The translations under genes were made by a program, and so were the position numbers. A DNA stretch of 64,000 nt from Sphingobacterium psychroaquaticum (GTDB lineage: Bacteria; Bacteroidota; Bacteroidia; Sphingobacteriales; Sphingobacteriaceae): NCBI RefSeq assembly GCF_900177625.1, contig NZ_FXAU01000008.1, positions 1 to 64,000 of the forward strand, given 5' to 3'. This document shows, piece by piece, positions 16,176 through 25,092 of this stretch (position 1 is its first letter; every line of letters starts with the position of its first letter). The notes beneath the pieces are model-generated. The model was given only the letters and a program-made list of their open reading frames with translations. It did no database searches and had not been told where the DNA came from.

Positions 16176-16477
16176 TTACACTAACACATTTCCTTATCGT
16201 CAGTGCCTGTATTTTTTGCATTGGTCTATATGCCGTATTGGCAAAACGAAACAGTATTATGATTTTAGTGGGTATCGAACTGATGATTAATGCAGCTATC
16301 CTGAATTTCGTCGCTTTCGGTCGCTATGACAAAGTCAATTACGGGGGTCAGATATTTGCGTTATTCGCCATCGTGTTAGCCGCAGCGGCTGTTGCCGTTG
16401 GTCTCGCTATTATTTTGAACGTCTATAGACAACATAAAACAATTAACCCAACCAAGATAAACGAATTAAAAGACTAG
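16172..16477 (+). CDS. nuoK: NADH-quinone oxidoreductase subunit K
   Basis: 101 aa, three membrane helices, the ND4L homologue. The second helix has GIELMINAAILNFVAF, including the conserved membrane Glu, and another acidic site lies upstream in the family position. A good ribosome-binding sequence, GGAAGGAGG, precedes the ATG. Overlaps nuoJ by 4 nt and abuts nuoL directly. Confidence 0.95.
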   Translation: MITLTHFLIVSACIFCIGLYAVLAKRNSIMILVGIELMINAAILNFVAFGRYDKVNYGGQIFALFAIVLAAAAVAVGLAIILNVYRQHKTINPTKINELKD

Positions 16478-18469
16478 TTGGAATTTTTGACAAACATATC
16501 ACCCATTCATATCAGCATCCTTGTGGTGCTACTGCCATTTCTAGCCTTCTTGACGCAAGCTATTGTTGGCAAGAAAGATCAATCCGGTAACATCGGTTTG
16601 ATTGCCATTATCCTGAGCACGGTATGCAGTCTTGTTGGCGTTTTTATGGAGGTATGGAACCATATTCCAATGTATGAACGTATACATTGGTTCACCATTG
16701 GAGGAAAATCTTTCCATGTGGGAATACTCTTGAACAACTTAACTACCCTGATGCAGCTTGTTGTCTGCATTGTGGCTCTCCCTGTTCATATTTATTCGCG
16801 CGCTTATATGAAAAGTGATCCGGGCATACACCGCTATTGGATGTACTTGAGCCTATTTTGCTTTGCTATGCTGGGTTTAACGGTATCCATCAACTTGTTG
16901 CAATTGTATATTTTTTGGGAATTGGTAGGATTCGCATCCTATCTATTGATTGGATTTTGGTTCACCAAAGACAGTGCAGTCCAAGCCAACAAGAAAGCCT
17001 TTATAATAAACAGAATTGGAGACTTGGGTTTCTTGGTTGGTATTGCTTTATTATACAGCCAATTGGGGAGCATCGATTTGGTGGAATTATTTGGAAAAGA
17101 AGGATTAATCTATACGATGGACACTCATGCCACATGGGTTACCTATGCTGGATTAGCGTTCTTTTTAGGAGCAATGGCGAAATCGGCGCAATTCCCATTA
17201 CATGTATGGCTTCCCGATGCGATGGAAGGACCAACATCCGTATCATCCCTTATTCACGCAGCAACAATGGTGGCTGCCGGAGTTTTCCTGCTATGCACCG
17301 TATTTCCATTGTTCAATGAAACCGTACTGGCCGTCATTACAATTATCGGCTGTCTTACAGCGATCTTAGCAGCATTTTTTGCGTTGCCGCAATACGATAT
17401 CAAAAAGATTCTTGCCTTCTCGACCATCTCCCAACTAGGCTTTATGATGGTTGCTGTCGGTATTGGAGCTTGGGACGCTGCGATGTTTCACCTGACGACG
17501 CACGCTTTTTTCAAATGTCTTCTCTTTCTTGGTGCAGGAGCGGTAATCCACGAGATGACACATCTCAAAGAACAAACCAACGCTACCTTTGACCCGCAGG
17601 ATCTCCGCACTATGGGCGGTTTAAGGCATCATATGCCCAAGACGTTTGTTTTAATGGTTATTGCTTCATTGGCTTTAGCCGGATTCCCATTAACTTCGGG
17701 ATACCTCTCGAAAGACAGTATTGTGATATCGGCTTTTGAATGGGCCAGTCAGTACGGAGGCTTATATTTCATTGTTCCGACATTCTTGATCTTCGTAAGC
17801 ATCCTGACAGCCTTTTATATTGGAAGGTTGTTGTTTAAGGCCTTTTTTGGTCCATACAATTATACGGCTAAGGTACACGATGCACCCTCGACGATGCTTT
17901 ACCCCATGTTGTTCTTGGGTAGCTGTAGTTTGTTCTTTGCATTCTCTTGGCAACCGCTCGATTACCACGCCTCATGGCTTATGGAAGCTTTTCACGTGAA
18001 AAAAAGTTTTGCAACCGTAGATATTGCACACATCATCATTCCATCCGTGCTAACCCTAGGCGCATTAGTGACCTGGGCCATCGGCTGGCAATGGTATGTA
18101 AAGTCTAAATACCCTTTTGCAACTGAAGGTCGCTGGATGACCTTTTTCCGCGAGCAAGGATACATCAATCAGTTGTATGCATTTACGTTTGTAAAAGGTA
18201 CAGTTTACCTGAGTACGGTTTTATTCTGGTTCGATAAAAACATCGTTGATGGATGCACTAAATTACTTGCAACTGTTGTTCGCGAACTTGCACGAGTAGC
18301 AGATTGGTTCGATAAAAACATTGTCGATGGTTTAGTAAACGTCATCGCTCGATTTACATATTACCTTGGTCATTTGGTCCGCCAAGTGCAAAACGGTCAA
18401 CTGCAAGGCTATTTAGGTTTTGCATTAACAATTGTTGTACTGGGCATTCTTTACTTGATAATTAAATAA
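16478..18469 (+). CDS. nuoL: NADH-quinone oxidoreductase subunit L
   Basis: 663 aa, an antiporter-like proton-pumping subunit (ND5). The start is TTG at 16478, immediately after the nuoK TAG; no ATG is available before the first helix. Core motifs: FWELVGFASYLLIGFW with the key Glu, GDLGFLVG, HVWLPDAMEGPTSVSSLIHA, and KKILAFSTISQLGFM. The C-terminal region contains a duplicated segment beginning WFDKNIVDG at two sites 26 residues apart, just before the long lateral helix and the last membrane helix. Other NuoL proteins carry one such FDxxxVDG motif near this position, so the second copy may be a local duplication. Confidence 0.96.
   Translation: MEFLTNISPIHISILVVLLPFLAFLTQAIVGKKDQSGNIGLIAIILSTVCSLVGVFMEVWNHIPMYERIHWFTIGGKSFHVGILLNNLTTLMQLVVCIVALPVHIYSRAYMKSDPGIHRYWMYLSLFCFAMLGLTVSINLLQLYIFWELVGFASYLLIGFWFTKDSAVQANKKAFIINRIGDLGFLVGIALLYSQLGSIDLVELFGKEGLIYTMDTHATWVTYAGLAFFLGAMAKSAQFPLHVWLPDAMEGPTSVSSLIHAATMVAAGVFLLCTVFPLFNETVLAVITIIGCLTAILAAFFALPQYDIKKILAFSTISQLGFMMVAVGIGAWDAAMFHLTTHAFFKCLLFLGAGAVIHEMTHLKEQTNATFDPQDLRTMGGLRHHMPKTFVLMVIASLALAGFPLTSGYLSKDSIVISAFEWASQYGGLYFIVPTFLIFVSILTAFYIGRLLFKAFFGPYNYTAKVHDAPSTMLYPMLFLGSCSLFFAFSWQPLDYHASWLMEAFHVKKSFATVDIAHIIIPSVLTLGALVTWAIGWQWYVKSKYPFATEGRWMTFFREQGYINQLYAFTFVKGTVYLSTVLFWFDKNIVDGCTKLLATVVRELARVADWFDKNIVDGLVNVIARFTYYLGHLVRQVQNGQLQGYLGFALTIVVLGILYLIIK
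18227..18331 (+). repeat. Direct repeat inside nuoL
   Basis: 27-nt units at 18227-18253 and 18305-18331 match at 24 of 27 positions (first 17 identical), 78 bp apart. Both encode WFDKNIVDG. The differences are mostly third-position, which indicates selection on the protein. Confidence 0.85.
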
Positions 18470-18471
18470 AA

Positions 18472-20076
18472 ATGGGCTTATTATCCATATTGATATTTTT
18501 ACCACTCCTAGCTACGGCAATCATCTTAGCATTGCCAACCACGGCTAGAGCCTCCTATAAATACATTGCATTGGGCTTTACGGCGATACAATTCATCCTG
18601 TCGGCCTATATGTATACCCAGTTTAATCCACAACTTGGAGGCATTAACGAAATTGCGGCTTACCAATATGTGGAACAACTTCCCTGGATCCGTATGGATT
18701 TGGGATCAATTGGCAAACTAGAAATAGATTATTTCATTGGAATTGATGGTATTTCATTACCACTTATTGTACTAAGCAGTCTGGTTATGCTCATGGGAAT
18801 TGGAGCTTCATGGAATATTTCAAAAAGCCTAAAAGGATATTTCGCTCTACTTATGGTGCTCAATACTGCCGTAATAGGGATTTTTTCTGCACTCGACTTT
18901 TTCCTTTTCTATGTTTTTTATGAGGTTATGCTCCTCCCCCTATATTTTCTTATTGGCATATGGGGAGGTGAACGTCGCGAGTATGCAGCCATTAAGTTCT
19001 TTATCTATACCTTGTTTGGATCGGTCTTTATGTTGCTTATTATCGTCGGACTCTACTTCTCGGTCGTCAACCCGGAAACAGGAGCTCACACCTTCAATAT
19101 CTTGCACATGATGAACCCGAAAAATTATATCGAAGGTTCTTTCTTTGGATATCTGTCCAACTACCACGAAGTATTGGGTATTCCAGCGCGCATGATTGGC
19201 TTTATTGTCCTTTTCTTTGCCTTTGCTATCAAAGTACCCATCGTTCCACTTCATACCTGGTTACCTGATGCACACGTCGAAGCACCGACCCCCGTATCCA
19301 TTATTCTTGCCGGTATCTTGTTAAAAATTGGAGGTTACGGCATCATCCGAATCTGCTACAGCATTTTTCCTGATATTGCTGCAGAGACCAACTATTGGAT
19401 CGCATTGATCGGCGTAATATCTATTCTGTATGGCGCTTTCAATGCCTTAGCGCAAAAAGATTTAAAACGCATGATCGCCTATTCATCGGTTTCACATATG
19501 GGTTTTGTGTTGTTAGGTGTTGCTTCTCTTACGGCTGAAGGTATATCGGGAGCACTCTTTCAAATGATCTCGCACGGTTTTCTAAGTGCTGCCTTATTCT
19601 TTTTAGTGGGAGTCTTGTATGACCGCGTCCATGATCGATACATCTATAACTTCCGGGGACTTGCTACGATTATGCCAAAATACACTGCTTTTGTTGCGAT
19701 TGCCTTCTTTGCTTCGCTCGGTCTACCTGGTTTTTCGGCCTTCATTGGGGAAGCTTTCGTCATTATCGGTGCCTTCAATGCGGAGAGTATGGCCACGGGG
19801 GTACCACGATGGATGGCTTTAGCCGGATCCGTTGGAATCCTCTTGAGTGCTGCCTATTTTTTATGGACCTTACAACGTATGTTTTTTGGATTACCAAGAC
19901 TAAAAGGAGGAGATCAATGGAATGTTGCCTTGGTCGATGTGACGTCACGTGAACAGCTCATCCTCGTTCCTACTTTGGCATTAGCTTTAATACTCGGAAT
20001 TATGCCATCATTGGTCTTTACAAACTTAAATGCATCTGTATTGCGACTGATCGAACTGATAACACCACACATTTAA
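18472..20076 (+). CDS. nuoM: NADH-quinone oxidoreductase subunit M
   Basis: 534 aa, antiporter-like proton pump (ND4). Motifs: FFLFYVFYEVMLLPLYFLIG with the essential Glu, VPLHTWLPDAHVEAPTPVS, DLKRMIAYSSVSHMGF and LPGFSAFIGE. ATG at 18472 follows the nuoL stop by 2 nt. Length and motif order are typical. Confidence 0.96.
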   Translation: MGLLSILIFLPLLATAIILALPTTARASYKYIALGFTAIQFILSAYMYTQFNPQLGGINEIAAYQYVEQLPWIRMDLGSIGKLEIDYFIGIDGISLPLIVLSSLVMLMGIGASWNISKSLKGYFALLMVLNTAVIGIFSALDFFLFYVFYEVMLLPLYFLIGIWGGERREYAAIKFFIYTLFGSVFMLLIIVGLYFSVVNPETGAHTFNILHMMNPKNYIEGSFFGYLSNYHEVLGIPARMIGFIVLFFAFAIKVPIVPLHTWLPDAHVEAPTPVSIILAGILLKIGGYGIIRICYSIFPDIAAETNYWIALIGVISILYGAFNALAQKDLKRMIAYSSVSHMGFVLLGVASLTAEGISGALFQMISHGFLSAALFFLVGVLYDRVHDRYIYNFRGLATIMPKYTAFVAIAFFASLGLPGFSAFIGEAFVIIGAFNAESMATGVPRWMALAGSVGILLSAAYFLWTLQRMFFGLPRLKGGDQWNVALVDVTSREQLILVPTLALALILGIMPSLVFTNLNASVLRLIELITPHI

Positions 20077-20088
20077 AAACAACAACCT

Positions 20089-21549
20089 GTGAATATCAAC
20101 AACATATTAGATCATATTATTGACTCGGTACCCTTCTTTAAGCCAGAGTTAAGCCTAATGGTAGCTTTTGTATGTTGTATTTTCGCCAGTCTGTTTATTC
20201 AAAAGTACTGGAAAAACATTACCTTCTGGATCAGTATAATTGGCTTCGCTGCAGCTTTTACTTTCCTTTTACCGCAGCTCAACACACCAAGCACCAGCTT
20301 CTTTGAGATGCTGGTCATCGACAACATGTCGATCTATGCTCGCATGCTGATCTTAGTAGGAACAAGCTGTACAGCTATTTTTATTCAGCAACGTCACCCA
20401 AAACATAATGGAGATATATTTAGTATCCTCATCGGCGCAACGATAGGTATGCACCTCCTAGCGGTAACCACCAATTGGCTCGTTGCTTTTATCGCCATTG
20501 AGATGGTTTCCATCTGTTCCTACATTTTGGTTGGTTATTTTGCACAGAACAAGGTGCAATCTGAAGCAACCATGAAATATGCTTTATTCGGATCCGTGTG
20601 CGCAGCGGTGATGCTGTATGGTCTTTCTTTGATTTACGGATTAACAGGAAATCTGGATTTCACTTCGGCTCAACATATTCGCGGTTTAATCGAAGCACCC
20701 GAAGTAATCATTATCATAGCGCTGCTATTTGTCTTTGTTGGTATTGGTTTTAAACTCAGTTTTGCTCCATTTCATGTTTGGAGTCCCGATGTATACCAAG
20801 GCGCCCCTACTGCTATAACAGCTTTTATTTCCACTGTTCCTAAGATCGGTGCTATTATTCTGTTTGCCCGTTTGTATAAAGCGTGGGCGGGAACAGGTTT
20901 TTATTTTTCAGATCTTATGATTTGGTTTATGGCGATTGCTGCCATAGCGACGATGCTTATTGGTAATCTCGCGGCGTTACGACAAACAGATCTTAAACGG
21001 ATGATGGCTTATTCTGCCATCGGTCATACCGGCTTCTTACTGATGGCTATCTTTGCATACCAGGAGCATACCGATTATTTACTGTTTTACCTTGTGGCGT
21101 ATACCGTCATGAATTTTGCAACATTCTTATTTATCGATCAGATTGAGCAACGAACTCTCTCGACTGAAATAAGTAGCTTTACAGGCCTAGGAAAGAAATT
21201 GCCTATTCTATTCACGGCGTTTACAATTACGCTAGTTTCATTGATAGGTCTTCCGCCTACAATCGGTTTTATAGGAAAGCTACTCGTCTTTTCAGCTGTA
21301 TTTAGTGATTATCAACAAAATGAAGAAATAGCTGTGTTGATCTTGCTTATTGTGGGAGCCTTGACATCTGTGATCTCGTTGTTCTACTACTTTAAGATAC
21401 CATTGTATGCCTTCTTGCGGGAATCTCAACAAGAAATTTCTTATAATGAGCAACGCAGTTTAATCCTTTTTGTCTTGGCCTTAATACTGGTTGGCATTAT
21501 CCTTCTACTTGGCTTGTTTCCGAGCTTATTGTTAAATGCATTAAAGTAA
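20089..21549 (+). CDS. nuoN: NADH-quinone oxidoreductase subunit N
   Basis: 486 aa, antiporter-like proton pump (ND2). Motifs: AIEMVSICSYILVGYF, FHVWSPDVYQGAPTAITAFIS, DLKRMMAYSAIGHTGF, IGLPPTIGFIGK. The start is GTG at 20089 (MNINNILDHI), 12 nt after nuoM; no ATG lies upstream in frame. Last gene of the operon; a new -7 box follows 14 nt later for the polysaccharide locus. Confidence 0.95.
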   Translation: MNINNILDHIIDSVPFFKPELSLMVAFVCCIFASLFIQKYWKNITFWISIIGFAAAFTFLLPQLNTPSTSFFEMLVIDNMSIYARMLILVGTSCTAIFIQQRHPKHNGDIFSILIGATIGMHLLAVTTNWLVAFIAIEMVSICSYILVGYFAQNKVQSEATMKYALFGSVCAAVMLYGLSLIYGLTGNLDFTSAQHIRGLIEAPEVIIIIALLFVFVGIGFKLSFAPFHVWSPDVYQGAPTAITAFISTVPKIGAIILFARLYKAWAGTGFYFSDLMIWFMAIAAIATMLIGNLAALRQTDLKRMMAYSAIGHTGFLLMAIFAYQEHTDYLLFYLVAYTVMNFATFLFIDQIEQRTLSTEISSFTGLGKKLPILFTAFTITLVSLIGLPPTIGFIGKLLVFSAVFSDYQQNEEIAVLILLIVGALTSVISLFYYFKIPLYAFLRESQQEISYNEQRSLILFVLALILVGIILLLGLFPSLLLNALK

Positions 21550-21562
21550 GATTTATTAATCT

Positions 21563-21570
21563 TATCTTTG
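21563..21570 (+). promoter_or_regulatory. -7 box before the first glycosyltransferase gene
   Basis: TATCTTTG, an exact TAnnTTTG, 15 nt before ATG 21586. It supports that ATG over the in-frame TTG at 21568, which lies inside the box. No -33 match at the right spacing. Confidence 0.5.
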
Positions 21571-21585
21571 CTCCAACAATTTTTT

Positions 21586-22290
21586 ATGTTAGAAGCATTA
21601 GTCATAACCCCCGTAAAAAACGCTCTAGAAAATACATTAGAGACGATAAAGGCTATTCAGAGAACAGAGTCTACTGTTTCTTATTTCGTGTATGATGATT
21701 TTAGTGACAAGGACGTTTCGCAAACTCTATTTGCCGAGCAAAGTAAATTAGGCTACAACTATATCCATCTTTCAGCGCTCACAAATACGCCATCTCCCAA
21801 CTACCATACTGTATTAATCGACGCGCAAAAAAAAGCTATACAACTTGGTGTTCCGTTGATTATTGTGGAGTCGGATGTGGTGGTAAAGCCCCATGTTTTT
21901 AAATCTCTTTTAAGCTACATATCTCCCAAAACAGGTATGGTCGGAGCCATTACCGTTGACGATACAAGAACGATTAATTTTCCTTATCTCAAGTTTAAGA
22001 ATGAAAAAGAAGCGGTGATAAAAACATCCCGAAGTCTTAGTTTTTGTTGTACCTTACTTTCTTTGGACTTCCTTAAAACTTTTGATTTCGCAGAATTAAA
22101 TAGTGAAAAAGACTGGTTCGACACTATTATTTCGGAGAAATCAATTGAATCAGGATTTGAGAATTATGTTTTGCTGAACACTCCGGTACTACATAAACCA
22201 CATGGTAGCAGACCTTGGAAACATCTTAAATATACCAATCCCTTAAAGTACTACTGGTTAAAGTTCACGCAAAAAAGAGATAAAATTTGA
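21586..22290 (+). CDS. GT-A fold glycosyltransferase (family 2-like)
   Basis: 234 aa. Begins MLEALVITPVKNALENTLETIKAI, like the first strand and helix of GT2 enzymes. FVYDDFSDKD follows where GT2 enzymes carry the VDDxSxD motif, and VPLIIVESDVVV stands in the place of the DxD metal motif (ESD rather than DAD). A late HKPHGSRPW segment may be the acceptor-side histidine motif. Shorter than most GT2 proteins (250-330). It is followed after 1 nt by the capsule-type transferase gene, so the two are probably co-expressed. Sugar donor and acceptor cannot be told from sequence. Confidence 0.7.
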   Translation: MLEALVITPVKNALENTLETIKAIQRTESTVSYFVYDDFSDKDVSQTLFAEQSKLGYNYIHLSALTNTPSPNYHTVLIDAQKKAIQLGVPLIIVESDVVVKPHVFKSLLSYISPKTGMVGAITVDDTRTINFPYLKFKNEKEAVIKTSRSLSFCCTLLSLDFLKTFDFAELNSEKDWFDTIISEKSIESGFENYVLLNTPVLHKPHGSRPWKHLKYTNPLKYYWLKFTQKRDKI

Positions 22291-22291
22291 T

Positions 22292-23059
22292 ATGCCTCTA
22301 GTTCATAGCCTCCAAGAAGTTATTTTAAAACACAATGTACCTTTTGTTATCTGGTGTTATTGGGAAGGGGCGCCTATGAACAAAAATAGAGCTTTAAGTT
22401 TCGAGTATCTATGTGACAATATTGGGGTTCCTGTATTATTGGTGACTCGAGATAATCTACACCAATTTGTACGCCATGATTCGCCACTGCATCCATGTTT
22501 TGAACAGCTGAGCATTGTACATCGCTCCGATTATATTCGTGCATACCTCCTGCAGCACTATGGCGGGGGTTGGCATGATATTAAAGCGACAAAAGTTTCC
22601 TTCACGGACTCGTGGAACGACTTTGCTGACCAAAATATATGGATGATCGGTCGCCCGGAAACAGAGAACGGAGCTGCGCCCGTTTTTGATGCAAATGGTG
22701 CATACATGCCCGACAACTACCTGAATTTAATCAGTGTTCCGACTTGGATTGGAAGACCAGATACTCCTTTTTCGCGCGAGCTATATCAAGGCTTTCTGTC
22801 TCTTTTTGATACATATCAAAAGGAACTAAAAGAGCACCCGGCTCGACATCCACGAGAGAAAAAGATCAAAGCGAAGCACATGGGGCATCAGCTTGTTCTA
22901 TTTTTCAAGTATTTACTTTCGGGCAGAAATCCGAATTATCCGTTACCGTGGACTGTTTTTGGTAATATCTTTCATCCCTTATGCTTGAAGTACAAAGAGC
23001 ATATCGCTAGATCCCTTCCTATTGACATGGAAAAGAATGCAGGTATTTACCACCGGTAG
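22292..23059 (+). CDS. Capsular polysaccharide synthesis-type glycosyltransferase (GT32-like)
   Basis: 255 aa. FVIWCYWEGAPMNKNRA near the N-terminus and HRSDYIRAYLLQHYGGGWHDI at about 79-99 are the two hallmarks of the Caps_synth/GT32 group (usual form: SDxxRxxxLxxxGGxYxDxD). Here the metal-binding end reads GGGWHDIKA, with one Asp kept and the second replaced. Cytosolic, no membrane segment. ATG at 22292 follows the previous stop by 1 nt. Ends 10 nt before the convergent GT2 gene. Probably adds one sugar in the surface polysaccharide pathway (inference). Confidence 0.75.
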   Translation: MPLVHSLQEVILKHNVPFVIWCYWEGAPMNKNRALSFEYLCDNIGVPVLLVTRDNLHQFVRHDSPLHPCFEQLSIVHRSDYIRAYLLQHYGGGWHDIKATKVSFTDSWNDFADQNIWMIGRPETENGAAPVFDANGAYMPDNYLNLISVPTWIGRPDTPFSRELYQGFLSLFDTYQKELKEHPARHPREKKIKAKHMGHQLVLFFKYLLSGRNPNYPLPWTVFGNIFHPLCLKYKEHIARSLPIDMEKNAGIYHR

Positions 23060-23069
23060 ACGCCGCTTC

Positions 23070-23834
23070 TTATTTCAACAATCCGAGCATACCTAATGCG
23101 ATGTTATAGGGCCGGGACCAGCTCCGGTTTACACGCAATGGTCCTTTTAGTTCTCTCTTAAAAAATTCAGCGTGATGACTGTTTAGGTAGGATATTTCAG
23201 CTCTTTTCTTTGCCTTGGTCATACTTTTGCGTCGTGAATCAGTATGTATTCTATAGTAGAATCCAACAAAGGGTAATTTCACAACTTGCCCTCCATCTTT
23301 CAACAACTTGATCCAAAACTCCCAATCTTCACGTACACAGCGGGGATCGGTTGCGTATCCGCCCATCCGAATCCAATCTGCTTTACGAAACACAGCACTC
23401 ACATAAATCATATTATCTAATGCCAACGCACGTAAAGAAAATGGTTTCAAGTGCCAATGTCTGGTCACAGCTCCAAATTTTTCGGCTTCCGCATATACAA
23501 CCTTTACCGTCGGGTTGTTTTCTAAAACCGCGATCGCCTCTTCCAAATAATTTGGACTGATCAAATCATCCGCATCCAAAGGCAGAATGTATGTGCCTTT
23601 TGCTTTTTCAATTCCATGATTACGTGCACGTGATGGCCCCCCGTTCTCCTGGTAAAAATAGTGAACATTGCCATATCTAGCTGCCAAAGCTTCACCTACT
23701 TCACGACTATCATCTTTGGAACCATCATCGACAATAATAATTTCCAAGTCGGTCCAGGTTGAATCCAGGACAGATTGAACGGTAGATTCGAGAAAACGAC
23801 CATGATTGAAACAAGGAACAACTACACTAAGCAT
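23070..23834 (-). CDS. Family 2 glycosyltransferase
   Basis: 254 aa. Classic GT2 start LSVVVPCFNHGRFLESTVQS, nucleotide-binding EIIIVDDGSKDDS, ENGGPSRARNHGI, metal motif LPLDADD, and EDWEFWIKLL as the catalytic-base region. Cytosolic enzyme. It is alone on the minus strand here, tail to tail with the capsule-type gene. It is related to the GT2 at 26143-26970 (shared NGGPSRARN/NQGPSKARN and EDWEFWIKL/EDWELWIRI). Confidence 0.88.
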   Translation of the reverse strand: MLSVVVPCFNHGRFLESTVQSVLDSTWTDLEIIIVDDGSKDDSREVGEALAARYGNVHYFYQENGGPSRARNHGIEKAKGTYILPLDADDLISPNYLEEAIAVLENNPTVKVVYAEAEKFGAVTRHWHLKPFSLRALALDNMIYVSAVFRKADWIRMGGYATDPRCVREDWEFWIKLLKDGGQVVKLPFVGFYYRIHTDSRRKSMTKAKKRAEISYLNSHHAEFFKRELKGPLRVNRSWSRPYNIALGMLGLLK

Positions 23835-24219
23835 TTTTATAACAATAAATCATTAGACCTAACCAAGATTGATCAAATTTCTAATACATTAACGACTCAA
23901 AGTTCATTATTTCAAATTTGTATCGTCTGTTAATTTAGCAATTTGATTATCATTAACACAAAATAATAATCATTCTTATACCCTTAAATAGGGCTGTGTG
24001 GCATTTAAACGAAATAATACCAACAGCAAAACAATATGCATTAAAGCAAGTTAATAATTATTCAAAGATAGGCATAAAAATTGTGACACGCTTGGAACTA
24101 ATATAGACATGAAATAGAGAGGAAATCAAAATTTATGAAAATAATAAATAAAAAACTGTAGCAGACACAAATATTGTAACGTTTATATTGTAATAAAAAA
24201 AATAAAATTAGATTTGTGT
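23835..24219. other. AT-rich intergenic region between divergent glycosyltransferase genes
   Basis: 385 bp with no convincing ORF longer than about 10 codons. It holds a -7 box for the plus-strand gene at 24209-24216 and an isolated minus-strand TATCTTTG at 24070-24063, too far from the 23834 start to assign safely. No terminator or RNA structure was recognised. Confidence 0.6.
24209..24216 (+). promoter_or_regulatory. -7 box 3 nt before a start codon
   Basis: TAGATTTG is an exact TAnnTTTG, and the ATG follows at 24220. Transcription would begin at or within the start codon, so the mRNA should be leaderless. Confidence 0.5.
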
Positions 24220-25059
24220 ATGATAACGGTCATAATTCCAAACTATAATGGACGAGAGTTGCTGGAGCAATTCTTACCATCAATTTTTGCTTCGTTGGCT
24301 TATGCGAAAGTGGATTTTGAATTTATTATCGTGGATGACTGTTCAACAGACTCTTCCGTAGAATTTTTACAACAACAATACCCTGAAATCAAACTTTTAA
24401 AAAATGAGGTAAACTCTGGTTTTTCTAAAACGTGTAACTTGGGTATAGAGGCGGCTAGAGGCGAAAAACTATTATTACTCAATTCTGATATTCAATTGAC
24501 TCCTTCCTATATCAAGACTTGTTTAGATAATTTTGTCGATGCGCAAACCTTTGCTGTGATGGGCCAAGCTATTGACGGAAGTGTTAAGCCGCAAACGACG
24601 GGTGTACTTTATAGACAGGGGCTTTTTTCAATCCAGAAATATGCGAACCATCAGAATAATGAAACCCACTTTGTATCTGGTGCAAACACATTGTACGATA
24701 CAAGAAAATTAAAAGAGCTTGGTGGCTTTAACACTATTTTCAGTCCCTATTATTTTGAGGATGACGATTTAAGCTTCAGAGCCATGAAATGTGGTTGGAA
24801 ATCTTATTTTATAAAAGAAGCAATTTGTTACCACTTAGGGTCAAAAACAATCAAATCTGCAGCTAAGAAGCAAAAAATAAAAAGAATCTACTTTCGAAAT
24901 AAACTTATTTTTAACAGGTTGCATTGTAGATCTTCAGATACGTTTTACAACATCAGAGTGTTGACCACGAGCGTGGTACCCAAATATTGCGCAGGGCAGT
25001 TTTGGATTTGGAGTAGTTATAGAGACTCTCTCATCCTTGCACCTGGTTTCAAAGCCTAA
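24220..25059 (+). CDS. Family 2 glycosyltransferase (rhamnosyltransferase-like)
   Basis: 279 aa from ATG 24220; an in-frame TTG at 24214 lies inside the -7 box and is rejected. Starts MITVIIPNYNGRELLEQFL; FIIVDDCSTDSS, NSGFSKTCNLGIEAARG and LLLNSDIQL (NSD in the DxD place) are typical of the WbbL/rhamnosyltransferase branch, as is YYFEDDDLSFRAMKCG for the catalytic base. The C-terminal 60 residues are basic and hydrophobic and may touch the membrane. Monocistronic or followed by the gene at 25093, which has its own -7 box. Confidence 0.85.
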   Translation: MITVIIPNYNGRELLEQFLPSIFASLAYAKVDFEFIIVDDCSTDSSVEFLQQQYPEIKLLKNEVNSGFSKTCNLGIEAARGEKLLLLNSDIQLTPSYIKTCLDNFVDAQTFAVMGQAIDGSVKPQTTGVLYRQGLFSIQKYANHQNNETHFVSGANTLYDTRKLKELGGFNTIFSPYYFEDDDLSFRAMKCGWKSYFIKEAICYHLGSKTIKSAAKKQKIKRIYFRNKLIFNRLHCRSSDTFYNIRVLTTSVVPKYCAGQFWIWSSYRDSLILAPGFKA

Positions 25060-25078
25060 CATTAATAAAACCAATCTG

Positions 25079-25086
25079 TATCTTTG
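25079..25086 (+). promoter_or_regulatory. -7 box 6 nt before a start codon
   Basis: TATCTTTG, exact TAnnTTTG, with ATG at 25093. An in-frame TTG at 25084 lies within the box, so the ATG is the better start. No clear -33. Confidence 0.5.
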
Positions 25087-25092
25087 TTCTTA

